Assembly: GCA_038229415.1 (NCBI GenBank)
Contig: JBBROM010000012.1
Span: 1 to 64,000, forward strand
Direction: 5' to 3'
Length of the DNA stretch: 64,000 nt
Source: JANXUR01 sp038229415
GTDB taxonomy: Bacteria > Acidobacteriota > Terriglobia > Terriglobales > Acidobacteriaceae
Numbering within the stretch: the stretch's first letter is position 1; every line of letters begins with the position of its first letter. The position numbers and the translations under genes were made by a program. Shown piece after piece: positions 8,724 through 17,586 of this stretch. Below the pieces are notes generated by a model. The model saw only the letters and a list, made by a program, of their open reading frames with translations. It was not told the DNA's origin and ran no database searches.

Positions 8724-9869
8724 GTGAAATCTATTGTGTTCTTGACGATGGCGACGTGGGTGGCGCTAATGCTGCTCCTGACTTGCGCAAACTCGGCTGA
8801 GGCACAGGCCGCTCCCATGAGGGTCGGCATGGTCGGGTTGGTGCATGGCCATGCCGAAGGCTTCTTGCATGGTGGCGGTCTTACGCCTGCGGGCGGAATC
8901 TTGAATCGTCCGGATGTGCAGTTGGTCGGAATTGTGGAGACGGACCAGAAGCTGTTTGACTCTTACGCGCAGCGTTTCCACCTGCTAGCGAGTCTGCGAT
9001 TCGACAGCATTGGGGCGATGGTGAAAGCGGCGCATCCCCGGGCCGTGATGGTGCTTACCGCGCCGAGCGATCACCGTCGTGTGGTGGAAGAGTGCGCGGC
9101 GTTGGGCGTGCACGTGATGGTGGAAAAACCTCTTGCCACCACCTACGAGGATGCGTTGTCGATTCAGGATGCGGCGCGGCGTGGCAAGATCCACGTGCTG
9201 GTGAACCTGGAGACGACCTGGTACGCCAGCAACGCCGAGGCTTATGCATTGCTGAAGCATGGCGATCTAGGAGCCATCGTTAAGACGGTGATTCGCGATG
9301 GACATGAAGGCCCGGTGAAGATTCACGTGGGGCCGGAGTTCATGGCGTTTCTTGGTGATCCCAAGCAGAATGGCGCAGGGGCGCTGTTCGACTTTGGCTG
9401 CTACGGCGCGAATCTGATGACATGGCTGATGGACGGCGAAGCGCCGCTCTCGGTTACAGCGGTTACACAACATTTGCAGCCGGAGTTGTATCCCAACGTA
9501 GACGATGAGGCGCAGATTATCCTCAACTACAAAAGTGCGGTGGCCGTGGCGCAGGCTTCGTGGAACTGGCCCTTTAGCCTTAAACAGATGGACGTCTACG
9601 GGCGCACGGGCTATGCCAAGGCGATTGATTCGTCGCGGCTTGAAGTGCGAAAGGCAAATGAGGCGGAAGGTACGGTTAAGAGCGGATCGAAGCTTGCCGC
9701 GCCTTACGATGACCCCATCCACTACCTGATTGCGGTGTTGAATGGAGAGATTGAGGAGGGGAATAGCCCTTCCGCGTTGCAGACCAATCTAGTGGTTGCG
9801 GAGATTCTGGAAGCGGCGCGGGAGTCCGCGCAGACCGGTAAGACGGTCAAGCTGCCGCTGGGGAAATAG
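8724..9869 (+). CDS. Exported Gfo/Idh/MocA-family oxidoreductase
   Basis: 381 residues with GTG start and GAGGAGG seven bases upstream. Residues 1-28 form a Sec-type signal peptide ending ANSAEAQA, unusual for this NAD(P)-dependent family, most of whose members are cytoplasmic. The Rossmann fold follows (VGMVGLVHGHAEGF instead of the classic GxGxxG), then VMVEKPLATTYEDAL carrying the conserved EKP lysine, then the alpha/beta substrate domain with GGAL-like DFGCYGANLMTWLMDG. It probably acts on a sugar or sugar-like polyol in the periplasm; exported members normally keep a tightly bound cofactor. It stands alone 42 bases after hflX, facing the same way. Confidence 0.85.
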   Translation: MKSIVFLTMATWVALMLLLTCANSAEAQAAPMRVGMVGLVHGHAEGFLHGGGLTPAGGILNRPDVQLVGIVETDQKLFDSYAQRFHLLASLRFDSIGAMVKAAHPRAVMVLTAPSDHRRVVEECAALGVHVMVEKPLATTYEDALSIQDAARRGKIHVLVNLETTWYASNAEAYALLKHGDLGAIVKTVIRDGHEGPVKIHVGPEFMAFLGDPKQNGAGALFDFGCYGANLMTWLMDGEAPLSVTAVTQHLQPELYPNVDDEAQIILNYKSAVAVAQASWNWPFSLKQMDVYGRTGYAKAIDSSRLEVRKANEAEGTVKSGSKLAAPYDDPIHYLIAVLNGEIEEGNSPSALQTNLVVAEILEAARESAQTGKTVKLPLGK

Positions 9870-10070
9870 CGCGACGGAGCGGAGGAGAGTTTACTGCGGG
9901 GGATGAAGCATTGTCACTTGACTTCGTGGCTTGATCGCAATAAGCTCGATACAAAGTTGATATACTAGAGTTTGTCTTTGATGTAGCTGTTATTTTAGAG
10001 AAAATCTAACTTCATTCGGAGATGATCCGACTAGTTCTCGACCGAATTCAATAAGTTAGAGGTAAACTAG
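9870..10070. other. AT-rich intergenic region
   Basis: Bases 9950-10050 are clearly richer in A+T than the surroundings, with TTGATATACTAGAG-like stretches that may contain the promoter of the next two-gene unit. I cannot assign a specific -35/-10 pair with confidence. Confidence 0.35.
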
Positions 10071-10793
10071 ATGAACACAGCAACGATTTCCCAATTGGAA
10101 GCCACGCTTCTTAATTCACTAGCTCCCCATATCCGGAAGACCCTCACCGACAACGGCTTCGCTCTTCCAGACTCAGCCGAGCCTTACCTGCGACTGCTCG
10201 ACGAGGGTGGCCGCAAGAAACGCAGCACCGCAGCGGCGAGTCATTGGAACCCCGCAACCGACCTCATTGAGCTTGGCTTCGAAGAAGTGTCTGACGAAGC
10301 TGATTCCGTTCCGCAACAAGCGATTGCTGCGCCGGGGGCCGAGGCGGCACCCCTGTCGGGCTCGATCACGTCCGAGAACCAGAGCTACCCTCAGTCTGCG
10401 GTCACCGTTCCTTCAGTGCAGGACGACGAGCGTTTGGACGATTTGGTGCGCGTTCTTGACCGAATCGAGAGCAGCCCGGGCATGAGTTTCGTAGCCCTCA
10501 AGCGCCTCCGAGACGACGTCCTGCCTTATCAGGGTTTTCCGTGGGCAGCAGAGACCGCGGCCCGCAAGGATGTCCTCGGGTGTGCTGTGGATCTGAAACT
10601 TGTTCTCATTGGAAAGCAGCCGAATCCAAAATTGCCTGAATTTCCTGTGACGAGCGTTCGTCTCAACCGTTATCATCCACGGGTGAGAAAGGCACTCGCC
10701 CTCGATCCGGTGGATGAAATGAAGTGGGAGCCGATCACGATTCCTGGTGAGCCGCTCTCGCACACAGTCATCCGCGATCGAGGTCCCCGCTAA
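10071..10793 (+). CDS. Unrecognised protein, partner of PIN-domain gene (possible antitoxin)
   Basis: 240 residues; I do not recognise the family. Residues 1-50 are helical-looking (QLEATLLNSLAPHIRKTLTDN). Residues 75-125 are low-complexity (Pro/Ser/Ala/Glu), likely a linker. Residues 128-215 look like a compact domain that could be a winged helix (DDLVRVLDRIESS, ALKRLRDDVL, then strand-turn-strand), which is only inference. The stop TAA at 10791-10793 touches the TTG start of the PIN gene at 10794, so translation is almost certainly coupled. That arrangement suggests an antitoxin or regulator. The protein is about three times longer than a typical VapB and has no obvious AbrB or ribbon-helix-helix motif. 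Confidence 0.6.
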   Translation: MNTATISQLEATLLNSLAPHIRKTLTDNGFALPDSAEPYLRLLDEGGRKKRSTAAASHWNPATDLIELGFEEVSDEADSVPQQAIAAPGAEAAPLSGSITSENQSYPQSAVTVPSVQDDERLDDLVRVLDRIESSPGMSFVALKRLRDDVLPYQGFPWAAETAARKDVLGCAVDLKLVLIGKQPNPKLPEFPVTSVRLNRYHPRVRKALALDPVDEMKWEPITIPGEPLSHTVIRDRGPR

Positions 10794-11243
10794 TTGGGCC
10801 TCTACTACCTAGACACCAGCGCGCTGGTGAAGCTCTACATCCGTGAGCCGGGCACAGACTATGTGCTCGGCCTTTCGGATGATTACGACGCACATCGCAA
10901 GGTCATCCTTGGCTTGGCCGTCGTGGAGTTCCGCGCAGCTGTGCGGGCCCGACAGCGACTTGATCTCCCGGCCGAGATGGCGGATCTTGCGCTTAGCCGA
11001 TTCGACAGACACCTCTCGCGACGATTTACTGTGCAGCCGGTGAACGATCAAGTGATTGATGCTGCTGTGCGTGTCGTGGATCGGTGCGGTTTGCGAGCTT
11101 ACGACGCGATGCAGCTTGCGGGCTGCCTCGTTACTGCTGAGATTTCGCGCGAAAACCCGCCAACTCTTGTGTGCTCGGATTTGCAGGTGATTGAAGCAGC
11201 CAAGGTGTTTGGCATCACCGTAATCAATCCTGAAACGCAGTAG
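10794..11243 (+). CDS. PIN-domain ribonuclease, VapC-like toxin
   Basis: 149 residues starting at TTG directly after the upstream stop. Typical PIN features are present: YYLDTSALVKLY near the start (first catalytic Asp), VVEFRAAV (Glu), YDAMQLAG (Asp) and VCSDLQVIEAAKVFGI (last Asp), so the metal-binding acidic set looks intact. VapC proteins cleave tRNA, rRNA or mRNA and stop growth when not held by their antitoxin. The TTG start and coupling to the upstream gene would keep toxin output below antitoxin output. An active enzyme is likely; its target cannot be predicted. Confidence 0.85.
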   Translation: MGLYYLDTSALVKLYIREPGTDYVLGLSDDYDAHRKVILGLAVVEFRAAVRARQRLDLPAEMADLALSRFDRHLSRRFTVQPVNDQVIDAAVRVVDRCGLRAYDAMQLAGCLVTAEISRENPPTLVCSDLQVIEAAKVFGITVINPETQ

Positions 11244-11364
11244 CCTTTCCCGTTTAAGGACAAAGCGTTTTTATTGAGTTTCGATTGACGCAAGGGTGCC
11301 CGGCTGGTAACCTTAAATGTTCCAGTGACCTTCATATTCCGGGCCTATTCCGCATAGAAATCAG

Positions 11365-11826
11365 ATGCAAGAGACTTTCCGACAATTAGGCGAATTACTG
11401 CTCAACTCCGTACCCACGGTGGTGCTGTTCTTCATCCTTTACCTCGCATACAAGGTTTTGGTGGATGGGCCTTTAGGGAAGGTGCTGGCCAAGCGTCATG
11501 GGCTAACCCAGGGGGCCGTGGAGAAGGCGCGGGCAGACGTTGCCGCCGCGGAGGCCAAGACTGCCGAATATGAGCACAAGCTGCGGGATGCGCGGACGAC
11601 TGTGTTCAAGGCGCAGGAGGCACGGCGGCAGCAGGCTGTGCTAGTGCGGACAACCGCGGTGAGTGCGGCGCGGGAGAGGGCTCAGGCGCAGGTTGAGACG
11701 GCCAAGGTGGCACTGGAGGCGGACAAGACTGCCGCCAAACAGGGCATTGAGGCGCAAGTGGATCGGCTGGCGGAGCAGATTATTCAGGCGGTGTTAAAGC
11801 CTGCCGGAGTGGGCGGCGGAAGCTAG
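11365..11826 (+). CDS. atpF: F-type ATP synthase subunit b' (F0)
   Basis: 153 residues. One membrane helix (residues about 15-33, VPTVVLFFILYLAYKVLV) is followed by a long Ala/Glu/Lys/Arg-rich coiled coil, the pattern of F0 b-type stalk subunits. The first of two b-type genes in tandem, it is most simply b', the heterodimer partner found in bacteria with split stalks. There is no signal peptide. It opens the local atp cluster; the genes for a and c, normally just upstream, are not there, and the PIN gene lies 120 bases before it instead. Confidence 0.85.
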   Translation: MQETFRQLGELLLNSVPTVVLFFILYLAYKVLVDGPLGKVLAKRHGLTQGAVEKARADVAAAEAKTAEYEHKLRDARTTVFKAQEARRQQAVLVRTTAVSAARERAQAQVETAKVALEADKTAAKQGIEAQVDRLAEQIIQAVLKPAGVGGGS

Positions 11827-11845
11827 GAAATCTCTGGCAAACGGT

Positions 11846-12664
11846 GTGAAGCGGTCTAACAAAATCATGAAACCAGGCATGAAAAAGACGAAAAAGAATT
11901 GGCTGGCGTTCGGGCTAGCACTGCTGTTGCTGGCGGGAGCGGCGAGGCCGCTGCGGGCGCAGTCTAGCGAGCCTGCGCAGGCGTCTCCGGCTGCGGCTGG
12001 TGAGGTGAAATCAGGCGAAGCGGTAGAGGCCAAGTCTGAAGGCAAGGAAGCCAAGAAGGAAGAAGCCGAGGATGCCAGCAAGAAATTTTTGCAGTCTCCG
12101 GTAGTCACAGCGCTGGGCAAGTTGGTGGGGCTCGATCCGGAAAAGATGTCTTTCACTGCGATTGTGGTGAACTTCCTGATTCTGGCGGCGTTGCTGTTCT
12201 TTGGTCTTCGCAAGGCTCTGCCTGCGATGTTCCGTGACCGGACGGCCACGATCCAGAAGGCGATGGAAGAGGCCCACAAGGCCAGCGAAGATGCGAATCG
12301 CAGGCTGGCGGATGTGGAATCGCGGCTAGCCAACCTGGGCAAAGAGATTGAGCAGGTAAGCGCGCAGGCGCAACAGGCGATCGTGCATGAAGAGCAGCGC
12401 TTGCAGGTTGCGGCGGAAGAAGACTTGAAGAAGATTGTGGCGGCGGCGGAGCAGGAGATTGTGGCGGTAGGTCAGGCGGCGCGCCGCGAGTTGACGGCGC
12501 ATGCGGCGGATTTGTCTGTGGCGCTGGCGCAGCAGAAAATCCATGTGGATGGCGGAACCGATCAGGAGCTGGTGCGCAGTTTTACGGGGAGTTTGAGCGG
12601 GGCGGCGCAGGCACTTGCGAGCAGCGCCTCGAATCCAAATGCAAGCGGAAAGGACGGGCAATAA
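11846..12664 (+). CDS. atpF: F-type ATP synthase subunit b with signal-peptide-like N-terminal extension
   Basis: 272 residues from GTG 11846; ATG 11867 and ATG 11879 are also possible starts. This is much longer than a usual b (about 160). A lysine-rich start and hydrophobic stretch (KKNWLAFGLALLLLAGAARP) are followed by LRAQSS, a good signal-peptidase site. Then comes a charged, Ala/Glu/Lys-rich segment (residues about 45-85), then the real b anchor helix (FTAIVVNFLILAALLFFGL, near residue 110), then the stalk coiled coil (FRDRTATIQKAMEEA onward). If the first hydrophobic stretch is cleaved, about 60 residues would lie in the periplasm. The reading frame stops one base before atpH begins. 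Confidence 0.85.
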   Translation: MKRSNKIMKPGMKKTKKNWLAFGLALLLLAGAARPLRAQSSEPAQASPAAAGEVKSGEAVEAKSEGKEAKKEEAEDASKKFLQSPVVTALGKLVGLDPEKMSFTAIVVNFLILAALLFFGLRKALPAMFRDRTATIQKAMEEAHKASEDANRRLADVESRLANLGKEIEQVSAQAQQAIVHEEQRLQVAAEEDLKKIVAAAEQEIVAVGQAARRELTAHAADLSVALAQQKIHVDGGTDQELVRSFTGSLSGAAQALASSASNPNASGKDGQ

Positions 12665-12665
12665 C

Positions 12666-13208
12666 ATGTCAGCCACGTTCAGCCGTTATGCCCGGGCGTT
12701 TGCCGATGTCCTACTGGAAAAGCACATTGATTTGAATGAGGCGTTGACGGAATTGCAGTCGGTGGCCGGAACGGTCGCGGGCAGCCCCGAATTGCAGAAA
12801 GTGTGGGCGAGTCCGGCGATTCTGGGAGCCGAGAAGCAGATGCTCTTGGCGGCAGTCGCGGCCAAGGGCGGCACCTCAAAGTATGTGCAGAATTTTCTGG
12901 CGGTATTGATTGATCATGGCCGCATTGGCGACCTGCCGCACATTGCGGCGCAGGTGGAACAGGAAGTTGCCGACCGCATGGATGTGGTGGACGCGGAGAT
13001 TGTGAGTGCGCGCGCGCTCGGAGACGACGAGAGGCAAGCGCTGGAGCAGCAGGTGGCGCGGCTGAGCGGCAAGCTGGTACGAGCAGAGTATTCGCAGGAT
13101 GCAAGCCTGCTGGGCGGTGTGGTGGTGAAGCTGGGCAGCACAGTATACGACGGCTCGGTCAAAGGCCGGCTGGAAAAGATGCGCGAGCGGTTGGGCGCGG
13201 CAGTTTAG
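12666..13208 (+). CDS. atpH: F-type ATP synthase subunit delta
   Basis: 180 residues from ATG 12666. The frame is open 17 codons further upstream, but MSATFSRYARAFADVLL is the normal delta/OSCP N-terminus, and AAGGA lies upstream of this ATG inside the end of atpF. The N-terminal six-helix domain and the C-terminal signature (LLGGVVVKLGSTVYDGSVKGRL) are present. Delta joins the peripheral stalk to the top of the alpha/beta hexamer. Start and upstream stop are adjacent, so translation is coupled to atpF. Confidence 0.95.
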   Translation: MSATFSRYARAFADVLLEKHIDLNEALTELQSVAGTVAGSPELQKVWASPAILGAEKQMLLAAVAAKGGTSKYVQNFLAVLIDHGRIGDLPHIAAQVEQEVADRMDVVDAEIVSARALGDDERQALEQQVARLSGKLVRAEYSQDASLLGGVVVKLGSTVYDGSVKGRLEKMRERLGAAV

Positions 13209-13286
13209 TGGTGAAGATTTAAGCCGCTGCGGCGGACGATTTGCGAAGACGATAAACGAAAAACGAACACCAGAGACGACGGAATT

Positions 13287-14813
13287 ATGGCGCAGATTAA
13301 AGCAGACGAGATTACACAGCTCCTGCGGGAGCAGATTGAAAACTACGAGTCACGGATTTCCGTGGACGAGACCGGCACGATTATTTCGCTGGGCGACGGT
13401 ATCGCGCGCGTACACGGGCTCGACAAGGTTATGTCCGGAGAGTTGCTGGAGTTTGATTACGGCGTGGCTGGCATTGCCATGAACCTGGAAGAAGATCAGG
13501 TCGGCGTAGTGCTGCTGGGCGAGTATCAGGCGATCAAGGCGGGCGACCAGGCGCGGCGCACCGGACGCATCATGAGCGTGCCTGTAGGTGAGGCGATGGT
13601 GGGCCGCGTGGTGAATGCGCTGGGCCAGCCGATTGACGGCAAGGGGCCGATCGCGTCCACGCAGTTTTCGCCGATTGAGCGCATTGCGCCGGGAGTGCTG
13701 GAACGGCAGCCGGTAAAAGAGCCGATGGCGACGGGATTGAAGGCGATAGACGCCATGATTCCGATTGGTCGCGGCCAGCGCGAGTTGATTATTGGCGATC
13801 GCCAGACCGGTAAGACCGCGGTGCTGCTGGATACGATCATCAACAACAAGGGCAACGACCTGATTTGTATTTACAACGCGGTCGGTCAGAAGCGCTCGTC
13901 CGTCGCACAGGTGGTAAAGATTCTGGAAGACAACGGCGCAATGGATTACACCATTGTGGTCGCTGCGACGGCCTCGGAGCCTGCTCCGATGTTGTACTTG
14001 GCGCCTTATACCGCGACCGCGATGGGTGAGTTTTTCCGCGACAGCGGGCGGCATGCGCTGGTGATGTATGACGATCTTTCCAAGCATGCGGCGGCGTATC
14101 GCGAAATCTCGCTGCTGCTGCGGCGTCCTCCGGGCCGCGAAGCATATCCCGGCGACGTGTTTTATCTCCACTCGCGTTTGCTGGAGCGGTCTTCCAAGCT
14201 GAGCAAGGAAAAGGGCGCGGGATCGCTAACGGCTCTGCCTGTGATTGAGACGCAAGCAGGCGACGTTTCGGCATATATTCCGACGAACGTGATTTCGATT
14301 ACCGATGGCCAGATTTATCTGGAAACTGACTTGTTCAACGCGGGTGTTCGTCCGGCGGTGAACGTGGGACTTTCGGTAAGCCGCGTAGGTGGCAGTGCGC
14401 AGATCAAGGCGATGAGACAGGTAGCGGGTTCGCTGAAGCTGGAACTAGCGCAGTACCGCGAACTAGCGGCGTTTGCGCAGTTCGGTTCCGATCTGGACAA
14501 GGCGACGCAGGGACTGTTGAATCGCGGTCAGCGGTTGGTGGAATTGCTGAAGCAGAATCAGTTTTCGCCGCTGCCGTTTAGCAAGCAGATTCTGATTATT
14601 TTTGCCGGCACCAACGGCTATTTGGATGATTTGCAGGTGAGTCAGGTGCGGGAGTTTGAATTGGAGTTGGGTCAGTACGCCGACACCATGGGCTCGACGG
14701 TGCTGAGCGACATCATGGAAAAGAAGACGATTGATGACGACCTGAAGGCCGCGATCAACAAGCTGCTGAGTGAGTTCAAGGCCAAGTTTGTGGCTGACCA
14801 CGCGACGAAGTAA
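13287..14813 (+). CDS. atpA: F-type ATP synthase subunit alpha
   Basis: 508 residues, family length. Seen: the N-terminal beta-barrel (ETGTIISLGDGIARVHGLD), P-loop GDRQTGKTAVLLDTI near residue 170, the signature PAVNVGLSVSRVGGSAQ near 355, and a C-terminal helical domain. Alpha alternates with beta in the F1 head; its nucleotide site is non-catalytic. It lies 78 bases after atpH and 31 bases before atpG in the same operon. Confidence 0.98.
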   Translation: MAQIKADEITQLLREQIENYESRISVDETGTIISLGDGIARVHGLDKVMSGELLEFDYGVAGIAMNLEEDQVGVVLLGEYQAIKAGDQARRTGRIMSVPVGEAMVGRVVNALGQPIDGKGPIASTQFSPIERIAPGVLERQPVKEPMATGLKAIDAMIPIGRGQRELIIGDRQTGKTAVLLDTIINNKGNDLICIYNAVGQKRSSVAQVVKILEDNGAMDYTIVVAATASEPAPMLYLAPYTATAMGEFFRDSGRHALVMYDDLSKHAAAYREISLLLRRPPGREAYPGDVFYLHSRLLERSSKLSKEKGAGSLTALPVIETQAGDVSAYIPTNVISITDGQIYLETDLFNAGVRPAVNVGLSVSRVGGSAQIKAMRQVAGSLKLELAQYRELAAFAQFGSDLDKATQGLLNRGQRLVELLKQNQFSPLPFSKQILIIFAGTNGYLDDLQVSQVREFELELGQYADTMGSTVLSDIMEKKTIDDDLKAAINKLLSEFKAKFVADHATK

Positions 14814-14844
14814 ATGAAGTAGCAAAGTAGTTCGGACTTAGACG

Positions 14845-15894
14845 ATGCCCAATATTCTGGATATCAAACGGCGGATTCGTAGCGTAGTTAATACGCGGCA
14901 GATCACCAAAGCGATGAAGATGGTTTCCGCTGCGAAGTTGCGGCGGGCGCAGGAGCGCGCCTTGGCGGCGCGTCCGTATGCGCAGATGCTGACGAACGTG
15001 CTGAAGTCGCTGGTGGCGCGGGCGGATGTGTATGACGAGGCCACGGGCGAGGTGCTGAATCCGCTGCTGATCGAGCGTGATGAGCAGAACATCTTATTTA
15101 TTGTGGTGACTGGCGATAAAGGTTTGGCGGGCGCTTTCAATACCAACATCTGCAAAGCCGCGATGAAGTTTTTGGGCGTGCGGTCGGGCAAGTCCGTAGA
15201 AATTGAAGCGGTGGGACGCAAAGGGCGCGACTTTCTGCGGCGGCGCTTCCCCAGCGCGGAGCCGTTTACAGGCGAGGGCAGCGCGGCAAGGCTGCCGGTT
15301 TCGGTAGTCGGTGAGCAAGTCGGCGTGCTGGGCAAGTTGCAGTTTGCCACAGCGAAAGAGATTGCCGATAGCGTGGTGGAGCGTTATACCCGTGGCGAGA
15401 TTGACTCGGTGTATGTAGTGTTCAACGAGTTCAAGAGCGTGGTGGCGCAGCGTTTGGTTGTGGATCGCATTCTACCCATTCGTGAGATTGGGGCCGACGA
15501 AATCGCGATGTCTGAGGAATTGAGTGCGGAAGCGCGGGCCGAAGAAGGCAAGGCGGCAATGTCGGCAGGCGTGAGTTTGAAGTCGCCGGACACGAGCGCG
15601 ATGGATGAGGCGGCGGCGCACTTTGCCACGGCTCCAGTGGATTACATTTACGAGCAAACGCCGGCAGAGATATTCCAGTCGTTGTTGCCAAAGTATGTGG
15701 GTGTGCAGATCTTCCGGGCGTTGCTGGAGTCGGTGGCGGCGGAACATGCGGCGCGCATGACGGCGATGGAATCGGCGACGAGCAACGCGTCCGACATGAT
15801 TGACCGTTTGACGCTAGTAATGAACCGGGCGCGGCAGGCGAAGATTACGCGCGAGATTATTGAGATTGTGAGTGGTGCGGCGGCTGCGGGATAG
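14845..15894 (+). CDS. atpG: F-type ATP synthase subunit gamma, enlarged
   Basis: 349 residues; the usual length is about 290. The N-terminal helix (MPNILDIKRRIRSVVNTRQI, then TKAMKMVSAAKLRRAQ) and the C-terminal helix (ARQAKITREIIEIVSGA) that form the rotor shaft are canonical. The extra length is mainly an acidic, Ala/Ser/Glu-rich insertion of about 45 residues (roughly 225-265, EELSAEARAEEGKAAMSAG onward) between the globular domain and the C-terminal helix. The frame is intact through the insertion. It might affect how epsilon or regulatory contacts are made, which is inference. Confidence 0.95.
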   Translation: MPNILDIKRRIRSVVNTRQITKAMKMVSAAKLRRAQERALAARPYAQMLTNVLKSLVARADVYDEATGEVLNPLLIERDEQNILFIVVTGDKGLAGAFNTNICKAAMKFLGVRSGKSVEIEAVGRKGRDFLRRRFPSAEPFTGEGSAARLPVSVVGEQVGVLGKLQFATAKEIADSVVERYTRGEIDSVYVVFNEFKSVVAQRLVVDRILPIREIGADEIAMSEELSAEARAEEGKAAMSAGVSLKSPDTSAMDEAAAHFATAPVDYIYEQTPAEIFQSLLPKYVGVQIFRALLESVAAEHAARMTAMESATSNASDMIDRLTLVMNRARQAKITREIIEIVSGAAAAG

Positions 15895-15924
15895 AAGCGC
15901 CCGCTGTAGTTGGGTTAACGAAAA

Positions 15925-15968
15925 TCCCCACCCTGTCCGCACAAAACGCGGACAAGGATGGGGCACCC
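15925..15968. repeat. Palindromic intergenic element, copy 1 (atpG-atpD gap)
   Basis: The arms CCCCA-CCCTGTCCGC and GCGGACAAGGATGGGG pair around the loop ACAAAAC, with GGGGCACCC as the right border. It lies inside the ATP synthase operon, between the gamma and beta genes. It shares its arms almost exactly with copies at 17515, 18068 and 20917. Confidence 0.85.
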
Positions 15969-16046
15969 GAACCGGGATAGTTCCCGGTTGCCAGTTGCCA
16001 GAAGAAACAAGTTTAGAAGGCGAGATTCATACAGAGAGCGCAAAAT

Positions 16047-17492
16047 ATGGCTGAGAATGTTGGCAAGGTAATTCAGGTTTCTGGTCCTGCGGTGGACGTG
16101 CAGTTTTCCGAGAGCACGATTCCTCCGATCTATCAGGCGATTCGCGTGGTCAGTGAAGGCTTCGTGACGTCGGAGCCGATTGACGTGATTCTGGAAGTGC
16201 AGCAGCACCTGGGCGAAGGCCGGGTGCGGTGTGTAGCCATGCAGGCGACTGAGGGCATGGTGCGCGGCATGAAGGCGATTGATCAAGGCGGGCAGATCAC
16301 CGTTCCTGTAGGTCGGCAGACGCTGGGCCGGGTGCTGAATGTGATCGGCGAACCGGTGGACAATCTGGGGCCGGTGAACGCGGAGAAGCGCGATCCGATT
16401 CATCGTCTTGCACCAGAATTTGAAGATCAGGCGACCACGGCCGAGATGTTTGAGACGGGCGTAAAAGTCGTGGACTTGATCCAGCCATTTTTGAAGGGCG
16501 GCAAGATCGGTCTGTTCGGCGGCGCGGGCGTGGGCAAGACGGTGTTCATTCAGGAATTGATCAACAACGTTGCCAAACAGCACGGCGGCTACTCGGTGTT
16601 TGCCGGCGTCGGCGAGCGGACGCGCGAAGGCAACGATTTGTGGATTGAAATGTCGGAGTCGGGCGTGATCAAGCCGGGCGATCCGGCGAACTCCAAGGCC
16701 GCGCTGATTTATGGCCAGATGACCGAGCCTCCCGGTGCGCGTTTGCGGGTTGCGCTCTCGGCGTTGACCGTCGCAGAGCACTTCCGCGATGAAGAAGGCG
16801 CGGATACGCTGCTGTTTATTGACAATATTTTCCGCTTTACGCAAGCGGGCTCGGAAGTGTCGGCGCTGCTGGGCCGCATGCCGAGCGCAGTGGGCTATCA
16901 GCCGAACCTCGCTACGGAAATGGGCGAGTTACAGGAGCGTATTACCTCGACGAAGAAGGGTTCGGTAACGTCGGTGCAGGCGGTGTATGTGCCTGCGGAC
17001 GATCTTACGGATCCGGCTCCGGCGACGACGTTTGCTCACTTGGACGCGACCACGGTGTTGTCACGCGCGCTGACCGAAATCGGGATTTATCCTGCGGTGG
17101 ATCCGCTCGGATCAAGCTCGCGCATTCTCGATCCGCGCATTGTCGGCCAGGAGCATTATGACGTGGCGCAGGGCGTGAAGCGGATTCTGCAGCGTTACAA
17201 GGATTTGCAGGACATCATTGCGATTCTGGGAATTGACGAGCTGAGTGAAGATGACAAGGTGACGGTGGCACGGGCGCGTAAGATTCAGCGCTTCCTTTCG
17301 CAGCCGTTCTTTGTGGCCGAGCAGTTCACTGGGTCGCCGGGGCGGTATGTGAAGATTGCCGACACGGTGAAGGGCTTTAAGGAGATTTTGGAAGGCAAGC
17401 ACGACGACATTCCGGAGCAGGCCTTCTACATGAAGGGCGGCATTGACGAAGTGCTGGAAGCGGCGGAGAAGCTGAAGAAGTCGGCGGCATAA
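16047..17492 (+). CDS. atpD: F-type ATP synthase subunit beta
   Basis: 481 residues, family length. Catalytic P-loop GGAGVGKT near residue 157, GERTREGNDLW near 190, the LLFIDNIFRFTQAGSEVSALLGRMPSA region starting near residue 252, and the C-terminal lever IDELSEDDK, where the usual DELSEED reads DELSEDD. This subunit carries the catalytic site for ATP synthesis. It is separated from atpG by 152 bases holding a palindromic element, so its expression may be set partly by RNA processing there. Confidence 0.98.
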   Translation: MAENVGKVIQVSGPAVDVQFSESTIPPIYQAIRVVSEGFVTSEPIDVILEVQQHLGEGRVRCVAMQATEGMVRGMKAIDQGGQITVPVGRQTLGRVLNVIGEPVDNLGPVNAEKRDPIHRLAPEFEDQATTAEMFETGVKVVDLIQPFLKGGKIGLFGGAGVGKTVFIQELINNVAKQHGGYSVFAGVGERTREGNDLWIEMSESGVIKPGDPANSKAALIYGQMTEPPGARLRVALSALTVAEHFRDEEGADTLLFIDNIFRFTQAGSEVSALLGRMPSAVGYQPNLATEMGELQERITSTKKGSVTSVQAVYVPADDLTDPAPATTFAHLDATTVLSRALTEIGIYPAVDPLGSSSRILDPRIVGQEHYDVAQGVKRILQRYKDLQDIIAILGIDELSEDDKVTVARARKIQRFLSQPFFVAEQFTGSPGRYVKIADTVKGFKEILEGKHDDIPEQAFYMKGGIDEVLEAAEKLKKSAA

Positions 17493-17514
17493 GGTCGTTG
17501 ACTGGGTCAGAGAA

Positions 17515-17559
17515 ACCCCACCCTGTCCGCTAAGGACGCGGACAAGGATGGGGCACCCC
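17515..17559. repeat. Palindromic intergenic element, copy 2 (atpD-atpC gap)
   Basis: Same arms as copy 1 (CCCCACCCTGTCCGC / GCGGACAAGGATGGGG) around the loop TAAGGAC, with right border GGGGCACCCC. It fills most of the 94-base gap between beta and epsilon. Confidence 0.85.
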
Positions 17560-17586
17560 GATCGTGAATGATTTAAGAAAACTGTT

